NCBI GenBank assembly: GCA_902651635.1 | Contig: CACRSC010000003.1 | Coordinates: 101,515 to 137,299, forward strand | DNA: 35,785 nucleotides | Direction: 5' to 3' | Source: Mastigamoeba balamuthi | Lineage: Eukaryota > Evosea > Mastigamoebida > Mastigamoebidae | In this document: piece after piece, positions 1-10,286 of the stretch | How the letters are laid out: each line of letters opens with the position of its first letter | How positions within the stretch are numbered: the stretch's first letter is position 1 | Position numbers and translations under genes: made by a program | Notes under the pieces: model-generated | Told to the model about the DNA's origin: nothing | The model's input: only the letters and a program-made list of their open reading frames with translations | Database searches by the model: none

Positions 1-249
1 ACCCATGTGGCCAGCCCTCTGCAGGTTACACTGTGTCGAGTAGTACCTGTCACATGTTCTGCAGCGATATGGTTTGTCCTTCCCGTCCTTCCTCTCATGT
101 ACTTGACCTGCAGCTGTGTGTTTCACCTGGCCTTGCTCTCCTGTTCCTGCAACATTGCCTGCTCCACTCAATCCCTTTTGCATTGCTGTCTCAGTGTGCA
201 AATGACGTCAAGTGCAAATCAGCCAGCTGGCAAAATCTAGGCTGCTCAC

Positions 250-560
250 CCTCAGGCTTCCGCTACACTTTGCTATGCAATTATTTCCGCTACACACTGC
301 TATACATACCTTTGCTGCACTGTGTAGCGGATCACCCTCCACAACGCATCGCTACATTGACATCTGCTACACAGTGTAGCGGATGCACCCATCACTACAT
401 GCCACTACATCTGTCTTTGCTACGCCATGTAGCGGAGGTACATAGCTATGCTCAGCTACACAGGTGCCGCTACGCACTGCTGCTGAAATTCACTTCCGCT
501 ACACTATGTAGTGGAGCATGCATAGCACTGCATAGCGGAACTGGATCCGCTATGGCACGT
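250..560. repeat. Cluster of palindromic CCGCTACA hairpin repeats
   Basis: This stretch holds about ten degenerate copies of a short inverted repeat of the type CCGCTACAC-n-GTGTAGCGG. Clear examples are at 313-333, 364-383, 417-437 and 495-515 (TCCGCTACACTATGTAGTGG), with half-copies between them. Each full copy could fold into a stem of 8-10 bp. The reading frames crossing it are low-complexity and are most likely accidental. No known element type is recognised. Confidence 0.7.
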
Positions 561-802
561 AAACGTGCTCGACATAGTGTAGAGCGTGTCCAACTGCACT
601 CTCTGCAGGTAGTCGTCATTGGGTACTATTCCCCCCACACCACACCATGCAGCATCGTGGCATGCCTGTCCAGATGCTGGAAACCACACCCTGCAGCCAT
701 CTGCAGGTTGTCTGCAACCTGCACACAGTGTTTCTGCAGAAGCATGGCCTGCTTGTGCCTGGCCTTATCCAGCTTGTTCGTCATTGTTTTACAATTGTAC
801 AC

Positions 803-888
803 GAGTTGAAGCTGGGTGTGCCTCCATCCCCCAATCAAGTCCCTGGAGTTGAAGCTGGGTGTGCCTCCATCCCCCAATCAAGCCCCTG
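803..888. repeat. 43-bp unit, two tandem copies
   Basis: Two adjacent 43-bp units (803-845 and 846-888) begin GAGTTGAAGCTGGGTGTGCC and differ by eye at a single position near the end (AAGTCCCTG versus AAGCCCCTG). This is a recent local duplication in non-coding DNA. Confidence 0.9.
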
Positions 889-949
889 TATCACAGGCCT
901 CAATGACACGCCGTTCTGGTGAGTTCTTCCCTCTTCAAACACACAATCA

Positions 950-1165
950 TGTGCCAGCACATGCTATGTGCTGGTGGTTTAAATCTGTACCAGCAACAGT
1001 GCCAGCAGTATATAGTATATGCCACTGGCACATACTTATGCCAGCCATTATGCTGCTGACATATAATTGTATGCCACTGGCACATAATTATATGCTGCTG
1101 GCACATAATTATATACCACTGGCACATCACTATATGCCACTGGCACAATCACTGGCACTGTATAT
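950..1165. repeat. Minisatellite built on palindrome TGCCACTGGCA
   Basis: A degenerate array of about 20-24-bp units alternates the near-palindrome TGCCACTGGCACATA with AT-rich spacers such as ATTATATG; variants read GCTGCTGGCACATA. About eight units are visible. Reading frames through it give tandem peptides rich in Met, Pro, Leu, Ala and His, which are by-products of the repeat. Confidence 0.75.
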
Positions 1166-1349
1166 CCCTTTACAACCTGACATTATTTGTGTTATAGAAG
1201 TGGTTTCCACGACCACTCCTGCAGCCCCAGTTCAACGCGAGGCCATGGCAGCAACAGCAGCACCAGTCGCTGAGCCCAAGCTGTCTCCTGAGCCCCAGCA
1301 GCAGCAGGACACTGACGCTGCCTCTTCCTCGTTATCCCTAACATTCTCC

Positions 1350-1702
1350 TCAATGGATGCCTCTGTTGGAATACCATGCCAATGTACCTGGGGTGGCTCT
1401 AGTAGAGTGATCGTGTAGCCCTGAAGATCCCTGATCCCAATCAATGATCACATAGTTGCCCACTGGTGCTCCCTCAACAATGTACAAGAAGAGTTCCCGT
1501 TCTGGTGTGTCTCTGGTGAACTGTACCTTCATGTGGGTCTTCTGCTCTGTCATTTTAGACGATTCATCATGCCCTAGCAATGTGACTGCTATCTGCTCCC
1601 TTGGCTGAGCCTCGACCTTGACCTCTGCTGGCAACTCAAACACTGTTCCCTCAAGCTTGGCTACTGGCCCTGCTGGTACAGCCTCTGCTCCTTTGTTGAT
1701 CC
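1350..1702 (-). pseudogene. Possible retroelement polyprotein remnant
   Basis: A minus-strand frame stays open from about 1702 to 1350 and reads ...KLEGTVFELPAEVKVEAQP..., then a segment ending GAPVGNYVIIDWDQGS. A hydrophobic stretch followed by a V/ILG-DW-like motif is reminiscent of the C-terminal part of retroviral-type aspartic proteases. However, no DTG/DSG active-site motif and no reverse transcriptase is visible nearby. The opposite strand has a Gln/Ser-rich frame (to 1418) that could equally be chance. The retroelement reading is a weak inference. Confidence 0.2.
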
Positions 1703-2281
1703 TGGTATGAGATCCTTGCCTGCCATTGTTGTGAGCATTTTCGTGACCATCTCAAATTCACTCTGTGGGGTGCTTTCAGCATTCCTCAACACAATAAAAG
1801 AGACACAAACAAGGAGCTCTCGTCTCACTCTGGGCAAAAAAAGGAGACTTATTCGTCCTTTCTGTAATACCAAACACTCAAATCACTTACCTTGCATATA
1901 TGTAACTGACTTTGGCTTAGCATAGACTGTTTGGCCATTCAAGGCCAGCCAGCACGACATCCCTTAACTATTGATATCACTGATATTTTGTACTTTTGCC
2001 TCAACAATTTAGTATTTTCCAGCCCTTGGATGAGACCCAAATACATGTTCAAGTAAGAGATAAATGTTGGATAGATAAATCAGGAGAAACCTCAGTGAAT
2101 CTGTACCCTGATTATTGCACTGAGCATTGCTGCAGTTTGAGATTAAATAGCCATTCAACCTGACAAGAATAAATGACATACCTGAACAGAATTTCAGCAC
2201 ATAGCTTACCATTTATCTTATCACCATGAATGAAAATTGTATTTACATTATTGTTGAAGGAAGGAGCAGAAGAGGACTTCG
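1703..2281. other. Intergenic, no recognisable gene
   Basis: The stretch is comparatively AT-rich, with many stops in all frames. I see no conserved protein motif, tRNA-like fold or long repeat. It probably includes the 3' flank of the minus-strand esterase gene that ends at 2282. Confidence 0.5.
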
Positions 2282-4094
2282 TCAGAGTAATGCAGATAAA
2301 ATGGTAAAGAGTATAGTCAAGTCAGACTGCAAAAACCTAAAACATGCAGCTCCTGTAGACTCGTGAAGGCTCCAACTTGATCCCTTGCTTGAGATAGTAC
2401 CTGAACTGCTACTGCTGCCAGTGTTCATGTTGTGGTTGCTTGGTGTGCTAGTACTACTGTGAGTGCATTCCGAGCTGTGCGAGTCTGAGTTCGAGCTGCC
2501 CCATTCCATTACAGCGGCTATTGTCTGTGACACTGCTTGAGCTATCTTGGCATCACCACGAGTGTTAGGGTGCCACCGGCATCCCCTCTCTGTTGAGCCT
2601 GTGTATAATAAGATCAGACCAGCAACCGAGAAAATGAACATACTGTCCAACGAGGGGATGATGACCTTGTGAGCCTTTGGTCCGACGGCGTTGACAACGT
2701 CATTGATGTACGGGGACCACCTGTCAGCATTCTCACAGAGCAGGAAGAAATGGGCGGCAGGGAAGTGCCCCAGCAGGCTCTTCACGAACTCCACGTAGGA
2801 GCCCACAAAATCTTGGCGAGCTGGCCAGTACTTATCAGCGCCACCCTGGTAGTCGTTGGTTCCCAGATATATGACAATCGCATCGGGGACATAGGAGAAA
2901 TCCCACTAGTGGATGTGAGTCATCAGAGTCAGTGTTTTGGGTACCAGGGTGCCGAGACTCTCGCTGGTTGTGTACTTGTACCGATAGGGCATTGCTTTTT
3001 TTGATTTACCCGTATCGTTCCCATTGTTTCTGTGTATCCCGATTCCGCTCCAACATTCGGAAACAATTTGAGCCTGCGTCATTTCAGAATGAATGAGGAT
3101 GGGTGTCTCGCACGTTCAGGGAGGCGGCAACGAGTGAGGCATAGGACTGAGTGAAATCCTCGGTGTCCAGGGTGAAGGGGCAGTCGAGAGTCTTTCCCAG
3201 ATTCCCGAAACCGCAGGTAATGGAGTCCCCGATGACCTCGATCTTCCTCTTCGGAACCGACGTCACAGGTTGCACGGTCGAACCCTGAGAGCACCGTTAA
3301 CAATTGATACGGCAGGATCAGAGTGCCTGAGCCAGATGGATAGCATCCAGGCGCGTCCTCGAGTACATCAATTCCGACCTTTTTACGGCCTTGAGCGTGT
3401 GGCGGCGGGAGGCATCGAGGCCAGTGATCGACCACGCCCCTGCCTCGTTCTTCTTGTCGAGCCTCCGCTCACCGTCAACAAACACGGTCCACTGAAGGGA
3501 TAAAAAACCAAACGTTAACACCGTGCTTCTGGGAAACACGTACCCAAGAGTGCTGCCACGGTCCATCGACATCGGTCAGGTTTAACGACACATAATCCGA
3601 GCCGGAGAACGAAATCTCGAAGCCCACGCCCGACCAGCCGCCCACGGGTGCAGCCGGGGACTTCCTGTCCCACCGACCGTGGTACACGATGTTGGGGTTG
3701 CTAGGTACCACATCATTTTCCAGTACGCGCCTGCGCATCGTGTCTGCGCAGGAAAAGACGGTTGGAGATAACGACTTTCCTATGGGCACGAGACATTTGA
3801 GGACTGAGGACGCACCAACGTTCTCCGGGCATTCGAGGAGGGTTGTGCTTGAATTATACCCCAACGCGCAGGCGAATTGCAGGCATTGGCCTGTGGCTGT
3901 GTCGCAGACGTGGCAGATGATCAGTTTCCGGTTTCTTGAATCAGCTTCGTACCAGGAGAAGAACACCACGAGCACCCAGACACCGCGACACATGCTTGGC
4001 ACGCAGTGGCCTCTGAGCACGTAGGTCGTGCTGGCACGCACAGAGAGAGCTGAAGAAGTGCAAAGCACCAAACAGAAGCAAGTAGAACGAGCAT
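2282..4094 (-). CDS. Secreted PSI-domain CE2-family (SGNH) esterase with GPI-like tail
   Basis: Predicted secreted carbohydrate esterase, carbohydrate esterase family 2, SGNH hydrolase fold. The start at 4094 gives a signal peptide (MLVLLASVWCFALLQLSLC). Next comes a Cys-rich PSI-like module (CQACVAVSGCSWCSS, then GQCLQFAC after a 56-nt intron at 3897-3952). The CE2 N-terminal jelly-roll part contains VYHGRWD and WTVFVDGE. The SGNH part has block I with the nucleophile Ser (IEVIGDSITCGFGN), WSGIGIHRN, block III LGTNDYQGG, and block V with the catalytic His (GCRWHPNTRGDAKIA). A Ser/Thr-rich linker and a hydrophobic C-terminus (FLQSDLTILFTILSALL) resemble a GPI-anchor signal. Introns seen: 3897-3952, 3492-3543, 3327-3366, 3074-3113 (40 nt), 2906-2944 (39 nt), 2599-2643. 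The join around 3270-3330 is unresolved: the best homologous path (KRSELMHSDPAVS) ends in the wrong frame for the GDSIT block. A 102-nt intron from GTAAAAAGG would keep frame but drop that segment. Likely substrate is acetylated polysaccharide (family knowledge). Confidence 0.82.
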
Positions 4095-4405
4095 GACGGT
4101 TGTGCACAACTGATAGATTCCCCTCCAGATACCGTACGCGGTGATCCTTGCCCTGTATCCGGAGATTATCCGACTTCATGGCCACCCACGGGACTGGCGC
4201 TCAGTCTGAGCATGAGCAAGCATCTGGGTATTGAAGGTGAGCTTTTGTGGAGAGCACTATTGCCCAACTTAGGTGCCCAAGATTTTGCTCTTCCAGAAAC
4301 GCAACTGGTTTTTGCATCTGCCTGATATGCGAAAAGGGGGGGGGGGGGGGTGATTCAAGCTCGAGGGCGTCTCGGATCTGCTTACAGAACATTATGATAA
4401 GCGGT
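4095..4405. other. Intergenic with 15-bp poly-G tract
   Basis: Spacer between two minus-strand genes. It contains an uninterrupted run of 15 G (4336-4350, read as poly-C on the transcribed strand). Short minus-strand frames here have no recognisable domain. It should hold the promoter and 5' leader of the esterase gene and the 3' flank of the RhoGAP-like gene. Confidence 0.5.
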
Positions 4406-6035
4406 TTATTGCATTGCTTTTCTGTGTTGGCAAGCAAACGGAACTCCGGCAAAAACTCGGTCAACGTTCTCTGCCATAGCGTATAGAATACTGCCTGAGG
4501 TCTTGATGGCCCTGCTGATTCTCTTGATCGATCTCGGCTGGGTGTGAAAGCGCATGATTGCAGGGCCCAGCGTAGTGCACAGCGTAACGCCGCTGAACTT
4601 GTCGTGCCTGATGGAGGCCTCGAGTAGAGTGAGGATTTCGTACAACACCACGCAGCTGTCGTCCGACAACGTGGTGGCCAGAGCCGCGAGGAGCTTGATG
4701 TGCCTTCTCTTGCTCTGCTTTGTCCGCTTGATCGACATCAGCTTCTCGAACGCGGCGCTCGGCACCAGCGGGTCGCAGAGGTACAGCATGTTCCTCACGA
4801 ACGAGGCGATGGTGTTTGCCGAGTACTTCGTGAGGTCGGTGCACAGAGCGCCGCTCGACGACTCTTTCCACAGTGCCATGAGCTCGAGGGGGAACATCGT
4901 GCAGCAGAACAGACTCGTGTCCAGCGTGCACTCCAAGACGAGCTGGGGAGGAATCACATCAGAGTCAGTCTTGGGGCCCCCGTGGTGTGTCGCTTACATA
5001 GTCAATCGCATGGGCGACGGCTCTCCAGATGTTGCTCGCTGGCGGCAGTCCCGTAAAGAAGTGCATCTGCTGCCCCGTCGTCCGCGACATGTGGACGAAC
5101 GCCGGTCCCACCAGGGCTGCGCCCAGGATCTCTACTGCCGAGTAGTTCTTGCCCAGCAGAGGCGACCCGAAATGCGACGACTTGGGGCGTGCTGAAGTGC
5201 TCGAGTCCGGCGTCCGGGAGACAATCTCGTCGCTCGTCCTGTCCGAGCCGTAGCTGCTGAGCCTCCCCTCTCTCGACGACGCGCTCTGCGAGTCCGTGGC
5301 CTCGCCCGAGTCGAGCACAGCCACGAGGCTAGGCTTCCGCAGCAGAGGCAGAACAAACGGGCCGTCGCCGGCGTTGTCGCACGAAACGACCGCGCTTGTC
5401 TCCTCCTGCTCCTGGGACATTTCAACCCCTCCTCCAGACTCCTCTGCGAGATGGGGATACGCGTTCCCAGCCCTGTTCTCTGCAGCGACTGCGGTCTCGC
5501 TGACGGAGACGTTCTCGACTTGTTGCATCCGTGGCGACAGGCGGCACTCGGCAGCGGCCCTGGACTCGAAGTCGAAGCTACGGTCGCCAGAGGGCCGACG
5601 CTCCGCGGTCGACGTGTTGTCGGTGGGCGTCGCGAGCGGGCTGCGGGAGTTGGCTGCCAGCATGGCGAGCACGGCCCTCTCGAGCTTCTGCTGCTCGGCT
5701 CGCAGCCGCTGGGCCTCGCGCTCCTTGGCGACGCGCCTGAACTCGGCCTTCCAGCCCCTCTCCTCCTCCTCCTGCGCCTCCTCGCGCCTCCTGCGCTCCT
5801 CCTCGACCCTCCTGAGGATCCCGGCCATCTCCTCGCGCTTCCTGCGAGCGTCTGCGTCGTCCGAGTGCAGGATGCGCATGCGCTCGGCGATGCGCTGCTG
5901 GTCGAAGGTGCAGTGCGCCTTGAACAGCGCGAGCGGGTGGCCGGCGGCCTGTCGCGGGCCCCAGTCGGCTTCGGGAGAGGACTGGAGCGTGCCCCCAGTG
6001 CTGGCGTCTGCGGGCTGAGGGGATGGCGTGGGCAT
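4406..6035 (-). CDS. Coiled-coil protein with C-terminal RhoGAP-like domain
   Basis: Two exons (6035-4998 and 4942-4406) are joined by a 55-nt GTAAGC...CCCCAG intron (4943-4997), giving about 524 aa. Residues about 50-125 are a highly charged Arg/Glu-rich coiled coil (DARRKREEMAGILRRVEEER and onward). Residues about 125-290 are Ser/Glu-rich and probably disordered. The last ~230 residues resemble a RhoGAP fold: TIASFVRNMLYLCDPLVPS fits the 'AslLKxYLRELPEPLIP' helix, and LYEILTLLEASIRHD...VTLCTTLGPAIM fits the 'NkMtxxNLAxVFGP' end. At the position of the arginine finger (GLFRxSG in active GAPs) the protein reads SLFCCTMF, so catalytic GAP activity is doubtful. AATAAA overlaps the TAA stop on the minus strand. 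It may act as a scaffold binding Rho-family GTPases; that is inference. Confidence 0.7.
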
Positions 6036-6348
6036 TTCTTCAGACCCCAACGGTGTTTGCGGTTTGTGACGAGCCCCTCGTGTCGGGAATCTGATGTTTC
6101 ACGATCAATGCGTCACCCGATATTTGAGAAAGTCGACTGATTCCAGAACCCAGGGAGGGGAGGCGCGTGCGCCATCCTCCTGTGTCCGCGCGGTGTCGCC
6201 GATGACCCCCCTGCCACCTGGCTGCGCGGGGCGTGGTCGCAGGCAGGCGATTGGTGAAATCGGAAGCATGAGTCGAGATATTTCTCCACTGAGATCTGAG
6301 ATTGTGATTTTGGGCACTTCAGAAGAGCAATCAATATCCGCGCTCGCC
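6036..6348. promoter_or_regulatory. Divergent promoter region between RhoGAP-like and kinase genes
   Basis: A 313-bp spacer separates the two divergent start codons and must hold the promoters or 5' leaders of both. The kinase start sits in a favourable context (CTCGCCATGGCG). No TATA box or other known element is evident. A frame open to the left of 6349 on the plus strand lacks conserved content, so I start the kinase at 6349. Confidence 0.6.
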
Positions 6349-9300
6349 ATGGCGCAGACCGCGGCGGTGGACAGGGAGGCGCTCCAGGCGCTCGACGACC
6401 ACGAGAAGGAGGAGTCCTGGCGGGCCTTCGAGACGTTCCTCGCGCGCACGGGCCGCACGCTGCTGCAGCTCAGCGAGGAGGAGGTCCGGACGCTCGTCAA
6501 GGACCCCGAGCTCTCGATGCGCTCCAACCAGCAGTTCTACATCGCCCACAGATTTCTCTTGATGACAAACCCGTTCGCTCCCCCCGTCCTCCCTCTCCCC
6601 CCGCGCGCTTCGATTTCGGCCCCCCTCCGTTTCAGTCGCCTCTCGTAATTTTTTTTTGAATTTCGCGAGTGCGGTGTTGCCGTGTGCACGTGTTTGACGG
6701 GTTTCGGGGCAGTGGGCCTTGGTGGAAGGTTCTCCTGACCGGGTGGCGTTGGCCTGGGAGCGGTGTGCGACGGAAAAAGGGCAAAACTGGGTTTCAAACT
6801 CGGCCCTCGCTTTTGATCTGGAGGCTACTTTCCCCTGCGGTTAACTGTGTGTGTGTCTTGGGTGCGGTGGCTGTAAAAAATATCTTCTAGAGCGCTTTTC
6901 TCGGGCCTACCTGAGAGACTCACCACCCGCCGCAGCCGCATGCAACAACCAGTCGTCTCACCGCGGCGTCTCGGTGTCGCGACCCCCCTGTGAGCCCCAA
7001 GCGGGTGGCTTTTTGGCTGCTTTTTCGCTGGATGAAATGCCCCCTCGAATTCTAAACGCAATTCCCTCTCCTATTGGGCTGTACGCGTGCAGGGCCGCGG
7101 CTGCCAGGGACGCGCCGGTGGAGATCGGCAGGGTCCGCCAGAGCACGAGCAAGGACGACCTGAAGGCGGCGGCGGCGTCTTCGTCCGAGTCGTCTGCGCC
7201 CAAGGACCACTCGTCGCGCCACCGGAGCACCGGCAAGCACGGCTCGCGGTCGCACAGCCGCGCGGGCAAGGACAAGTCGTCCAAGGACGACAAGGACAAG
7301 GACAAGGACTCGTCCAAGTCCAAGCGCAAGTCGAAGAAGGTTCTCATCCCCCCCGCCCCCGTCGCCAAATACACAACAACATCACCAAAAACAACAAGAA
7401 ACACCGCCACTACCACACACGGGGGCGGGCTCCTTCTACTACAACCACCACTACTGGGGCGGCGGGTTGAGGCAGCCGGCGAAAGACGAGGCAGTTCTTA
7501 ACTCGGCGCCAAACACGCGGCGGCACGGGCAGGAGCGGACGTCGCCGGTGCCCAGCCCGCAGGTGCGGTCGTCGCTCGACGGCGAGTCGCAGGGGACGGC
7601 GAGCCACAGCCACAGCCCCAGCCCGCCGCTGTCGCAGAAGAACGACGCGAGCTCGCCGTCGCCGCGCGAGGACGGCGACGACGTGGGGCCGCCGAGCAGC
7701 ATGCCGCCGCAGGACGACAAGGCGTCGACGAAGAACACGGGGGTGTCGTCGACGCAGCAGGACCAGGAGCAGACCAAGTCGGACATGGCGGTGCGCGCGC
7801 TGCTGGAGGAGCAGAAGGCGGCCAACGAGCAGCTGGCGGGGCAGTTCCAGCAGCAGATACAGCAGCAGAAGCAGCAGCACCTGATCCAGCAGCAGACGCT
7901 GATGCAGCAGCTGGAGATGCAGAAGCAGCAGCTCCTGGCGCAGCTGCAGCAGCAGGCCAACGCCATCCTGCAGCAGTACCAGGCGCAGCAGCCCGCCGCC
8001 GTGCCGCAGGTGCAGATGCAGCTGCAGGCGCAGACGGAGCAGCAGCGCCAGTACCTCGGCCAGCAGCAGCAGCAGCAGATGCAGGCGCTGCTCCAGGCGC
8101 AGCAGCAGCAGCAGGCGATGCTCGCCGAGCAGCAGCAGCAGGCGCTCGCCGAGCACCAGGCGCTCTGGAAGCAGAAGCTCGACTCGCTGCTCTCGTCGGT
8201 GCAGCAGAGCGGCGACTCGGGCGGCCTCATCACGCTCGACGACGTCGCCAAGGGCCTCGCCAACGTCGACATCAACGCCGGCGGCGCGGGCGAGCAGAAG
8301 GAGGGCGACGCCGAGGGCGCGCAGCTGCCGGCCCAGGAGGCCATCGAGCTCCCCAACGACGCCACCGGCTCTGACGCGGCCAACGCGCAGTCGCTCCCCA
8401 GCGCGGCCGGCGCGTTCCACCCCGACGTGGCGTCGAAGCCCGTGTCACCCCCGAACCCCGACTGCACGGGGACGGACCAGCAGCAGCAGGGGCAGGAGCA
8501 GCAGCAGCAGGAGGGGGAGGCCACGGTGGAGCTCACGCCGGAGCAGCAGCAGCAGGTCGCGGCGCTGAAGCAGCAGCTGGAGAAGCTGGCGGCGGACCAC
8601 GCCATGGCCAAGCAGCAGTACACGGCGTACCTCCAGCAGCTGCAGCAGCAGCTCCTGCAGATCGAGCAGCAGCAGAAGCAGGCGATGCTCCAGCAGCAGC
8701 AGCAGGTGGTCGCGCAGCTGCAGGCGCAGAAGCACCAGATGCTGGTGAAGATGCAGCAGCAGGCGCAGCAGCTCCTGCAGCAGGCGCAGATGCAGGGGAA
8801 CCAGGCCGTGATGCAGCAGATACAGCAGAGGTTCCAGCAGCAGACCCGCACGCTCGACCAGCACATCATGCAGCAGCAGCAGCAGTACCTCCTGCGCATC
8901 CAGCAGCAGGCGCAGGCCGTCCTGATGAACGCCCAGGCGCAGGCCCAGCAGGCCCAGCAGCAGGCCATGCTCAACCTGCAGAAGATCGAGCAGCAGGTTG
9001 CCAACGTGCAGGGTGCCATCGCCAAGATCGAGGGCAAGCCCATCCCTCCCCAGGCCGAGCTGCCGCTGGGGTGGGCCGCGGCGACGGACCCGCAGGGACG
9101 CGTGTACTATATCAACCTCATCAGCAAGACGTCGACGTGGGAGAGGCCCACAGTGCCGGCTGACCAGGTGCCGGCGCAGGCCAAGGAGAACCCGATCGAC
9201 GCGCAGGTGCAGGCCCGCCTGAACCAGCTCAAGCTCGTGGAGAAGCAGCTGGTCGAGCAGAAGAAGGCGATACAGGACCAGCTCGCCGAGAAGCAGCGGC

Positions 9301-10286
9301 AGCTCGAGGACATCAAGCTCAACCGCAAGGACGAGGCCGAGTCCTCGGACACGCCCGTGTGGATGATTGACTACAAGGACCTCGAGTTTGAGCAGAAGAT
9401 CGGCGAGGGTGGTTTCGGCGACGTCTACAGGGCCAAGTGGCACGGTACCACCGTCGCCGTCAAGACACTCAAGGGCCCGCACGGCCACGGGGACACGCTC
9501 AACCCCAAGGAGGTCGAGAAGTTCAGCAAGGAGGTCACCATCCTGCGAGCTCTGCACCACCCGCAGCTGGTGCTGTTCATCGGCGCGTGCCTGACGCCTC
9601 GGCTCTGCATGATCTCCGAGTACATGGTCGGCGGGTCGCTCTACGACCTCTTGTATGCCAGCACCCGGCTCTTACTTGCACGAGTCTCTGACGCGTCGTG
9701 TAAATTACGTGCAGGTATAAGAAGAAGATGCTTCCCAGCCCCGAGAAGAGGAAGCAGTTGTCGCTCGACATTGCGCGCGCAATGGCATACCTGCACCAGA
9801 GCACGCCCACCGTCATCCACAGAGACCTCAAGAGCCCCAATATTCTGGTACGTAACTGGTCCGCGAGAAACCCGCTCGTCTCACCAGAGCGCGCACGCCG
9901 TGCAGCTGGACGAGAAGGCAGAGCACGCCAAGGTCTGCGATGTCGGGCTCGCCAAGGTGAAGGAGACGAGCCAGGTGATGACAGGCGCCGTGGGCACGTT
10001 CTACTGGATGCCGCCCGAGATGCTGCGCGGCCACTCGTACAACGAGAAGGTCGACGTGTACAGCTTCGGCCTTGTCGTCTACGAGATCTGCGTCGCCAAG
10101 GTGCCGTTCATGGGCATGTCGCCGCAGCAGATCAAGACGCGCGTGGGGCAGCAGAACGAGCGGCCACAGCTGCCGACGAGCGTGCCGTCAAAGTGGCGCG
10201 ACCTCATCCAGGCGTGCTGGGACGCCGACGACACCAAGCGCCCGCCGTTTATCGACATCATCGAGACGCTCACAAGCTTGAAATGA
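6349..10286 (+). CDS. Gln-rich, WW-domain, tyrosine-kinase-like (TKL) protein kinase
   Basis: Five exons fit by phase: 6349-6572, 7093-7339, 7476-9652, 9715-9847, 9906-10286, about 1053 aa. The first two introns (520 and 136 nt) are less certain than the last two (62 and 58 nt), which restore the kinase domain. Order of parts: a short N-terminal helical segment (WRAFETFLARTGRTLLQLSE); a Lys/Ser/Asp-rich basic stretch (~75-157); a long Gln-rich coiled coil (~260-665) with many QQQ runs; a WW domain (~685-715, LPLGWAAATDPQGRVYYIN, second Trp in STWERP); and a TKL kinase domain (~788-1050). Kinase motifs: GEGGFGDVYRAKW (P-loop), VAVKTL (Lys), HRDLKSPNIL (catalytic loop), CDVGLAKV (DVG replaces DFG), GTFYWMPPEM, DVYSFGLVVYEI, RPPF. 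All catalytic residues are present. The WW domain implies binding of Pro-rich partners. Confidence 0.88.
7780..9000 (+). repeat. CAG-rich polyglutamine-encoding tract
   Basis: About 1.2 kb inside the kinase gene is dominated by CAG codons, with interspersed AAG, ATG, GCG and CTG, encoding a heptad-like Gln-rich coiled coil. The longest pure Gln runs are 5-6 residues. It explains the long Leu- and Cys-rich open frames on the opposite strand. Confidence 0.85.

Noticed and set aside
250-1165. Short regularly spaced palindromes that might suggest a CRISPR array
   Set aside because: Units are degenerate with no constant spacer length, and the window is clearly eukaryotic with spliceosomal introns.
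5132-6140. Plus-strand open frames opposite the coiled-coil/RhoGAP-like gene
   Set aside because: Composition (Ser/Arg/Leu-rich, no domain) mirrors the Glu/Arg coiled coil on the minus strand, which has a start codon, an intron in phase and a recognisable domain.
7410-9560. Very long Leu- and Cys-rich open frames on the minus strand opposite the kinase gene
   Set aside because: They are the reverse complement of CAG-rich codons (CTG, TGC, GCT) and have no domain; the plus strand carries clear WW and kinase motifs.
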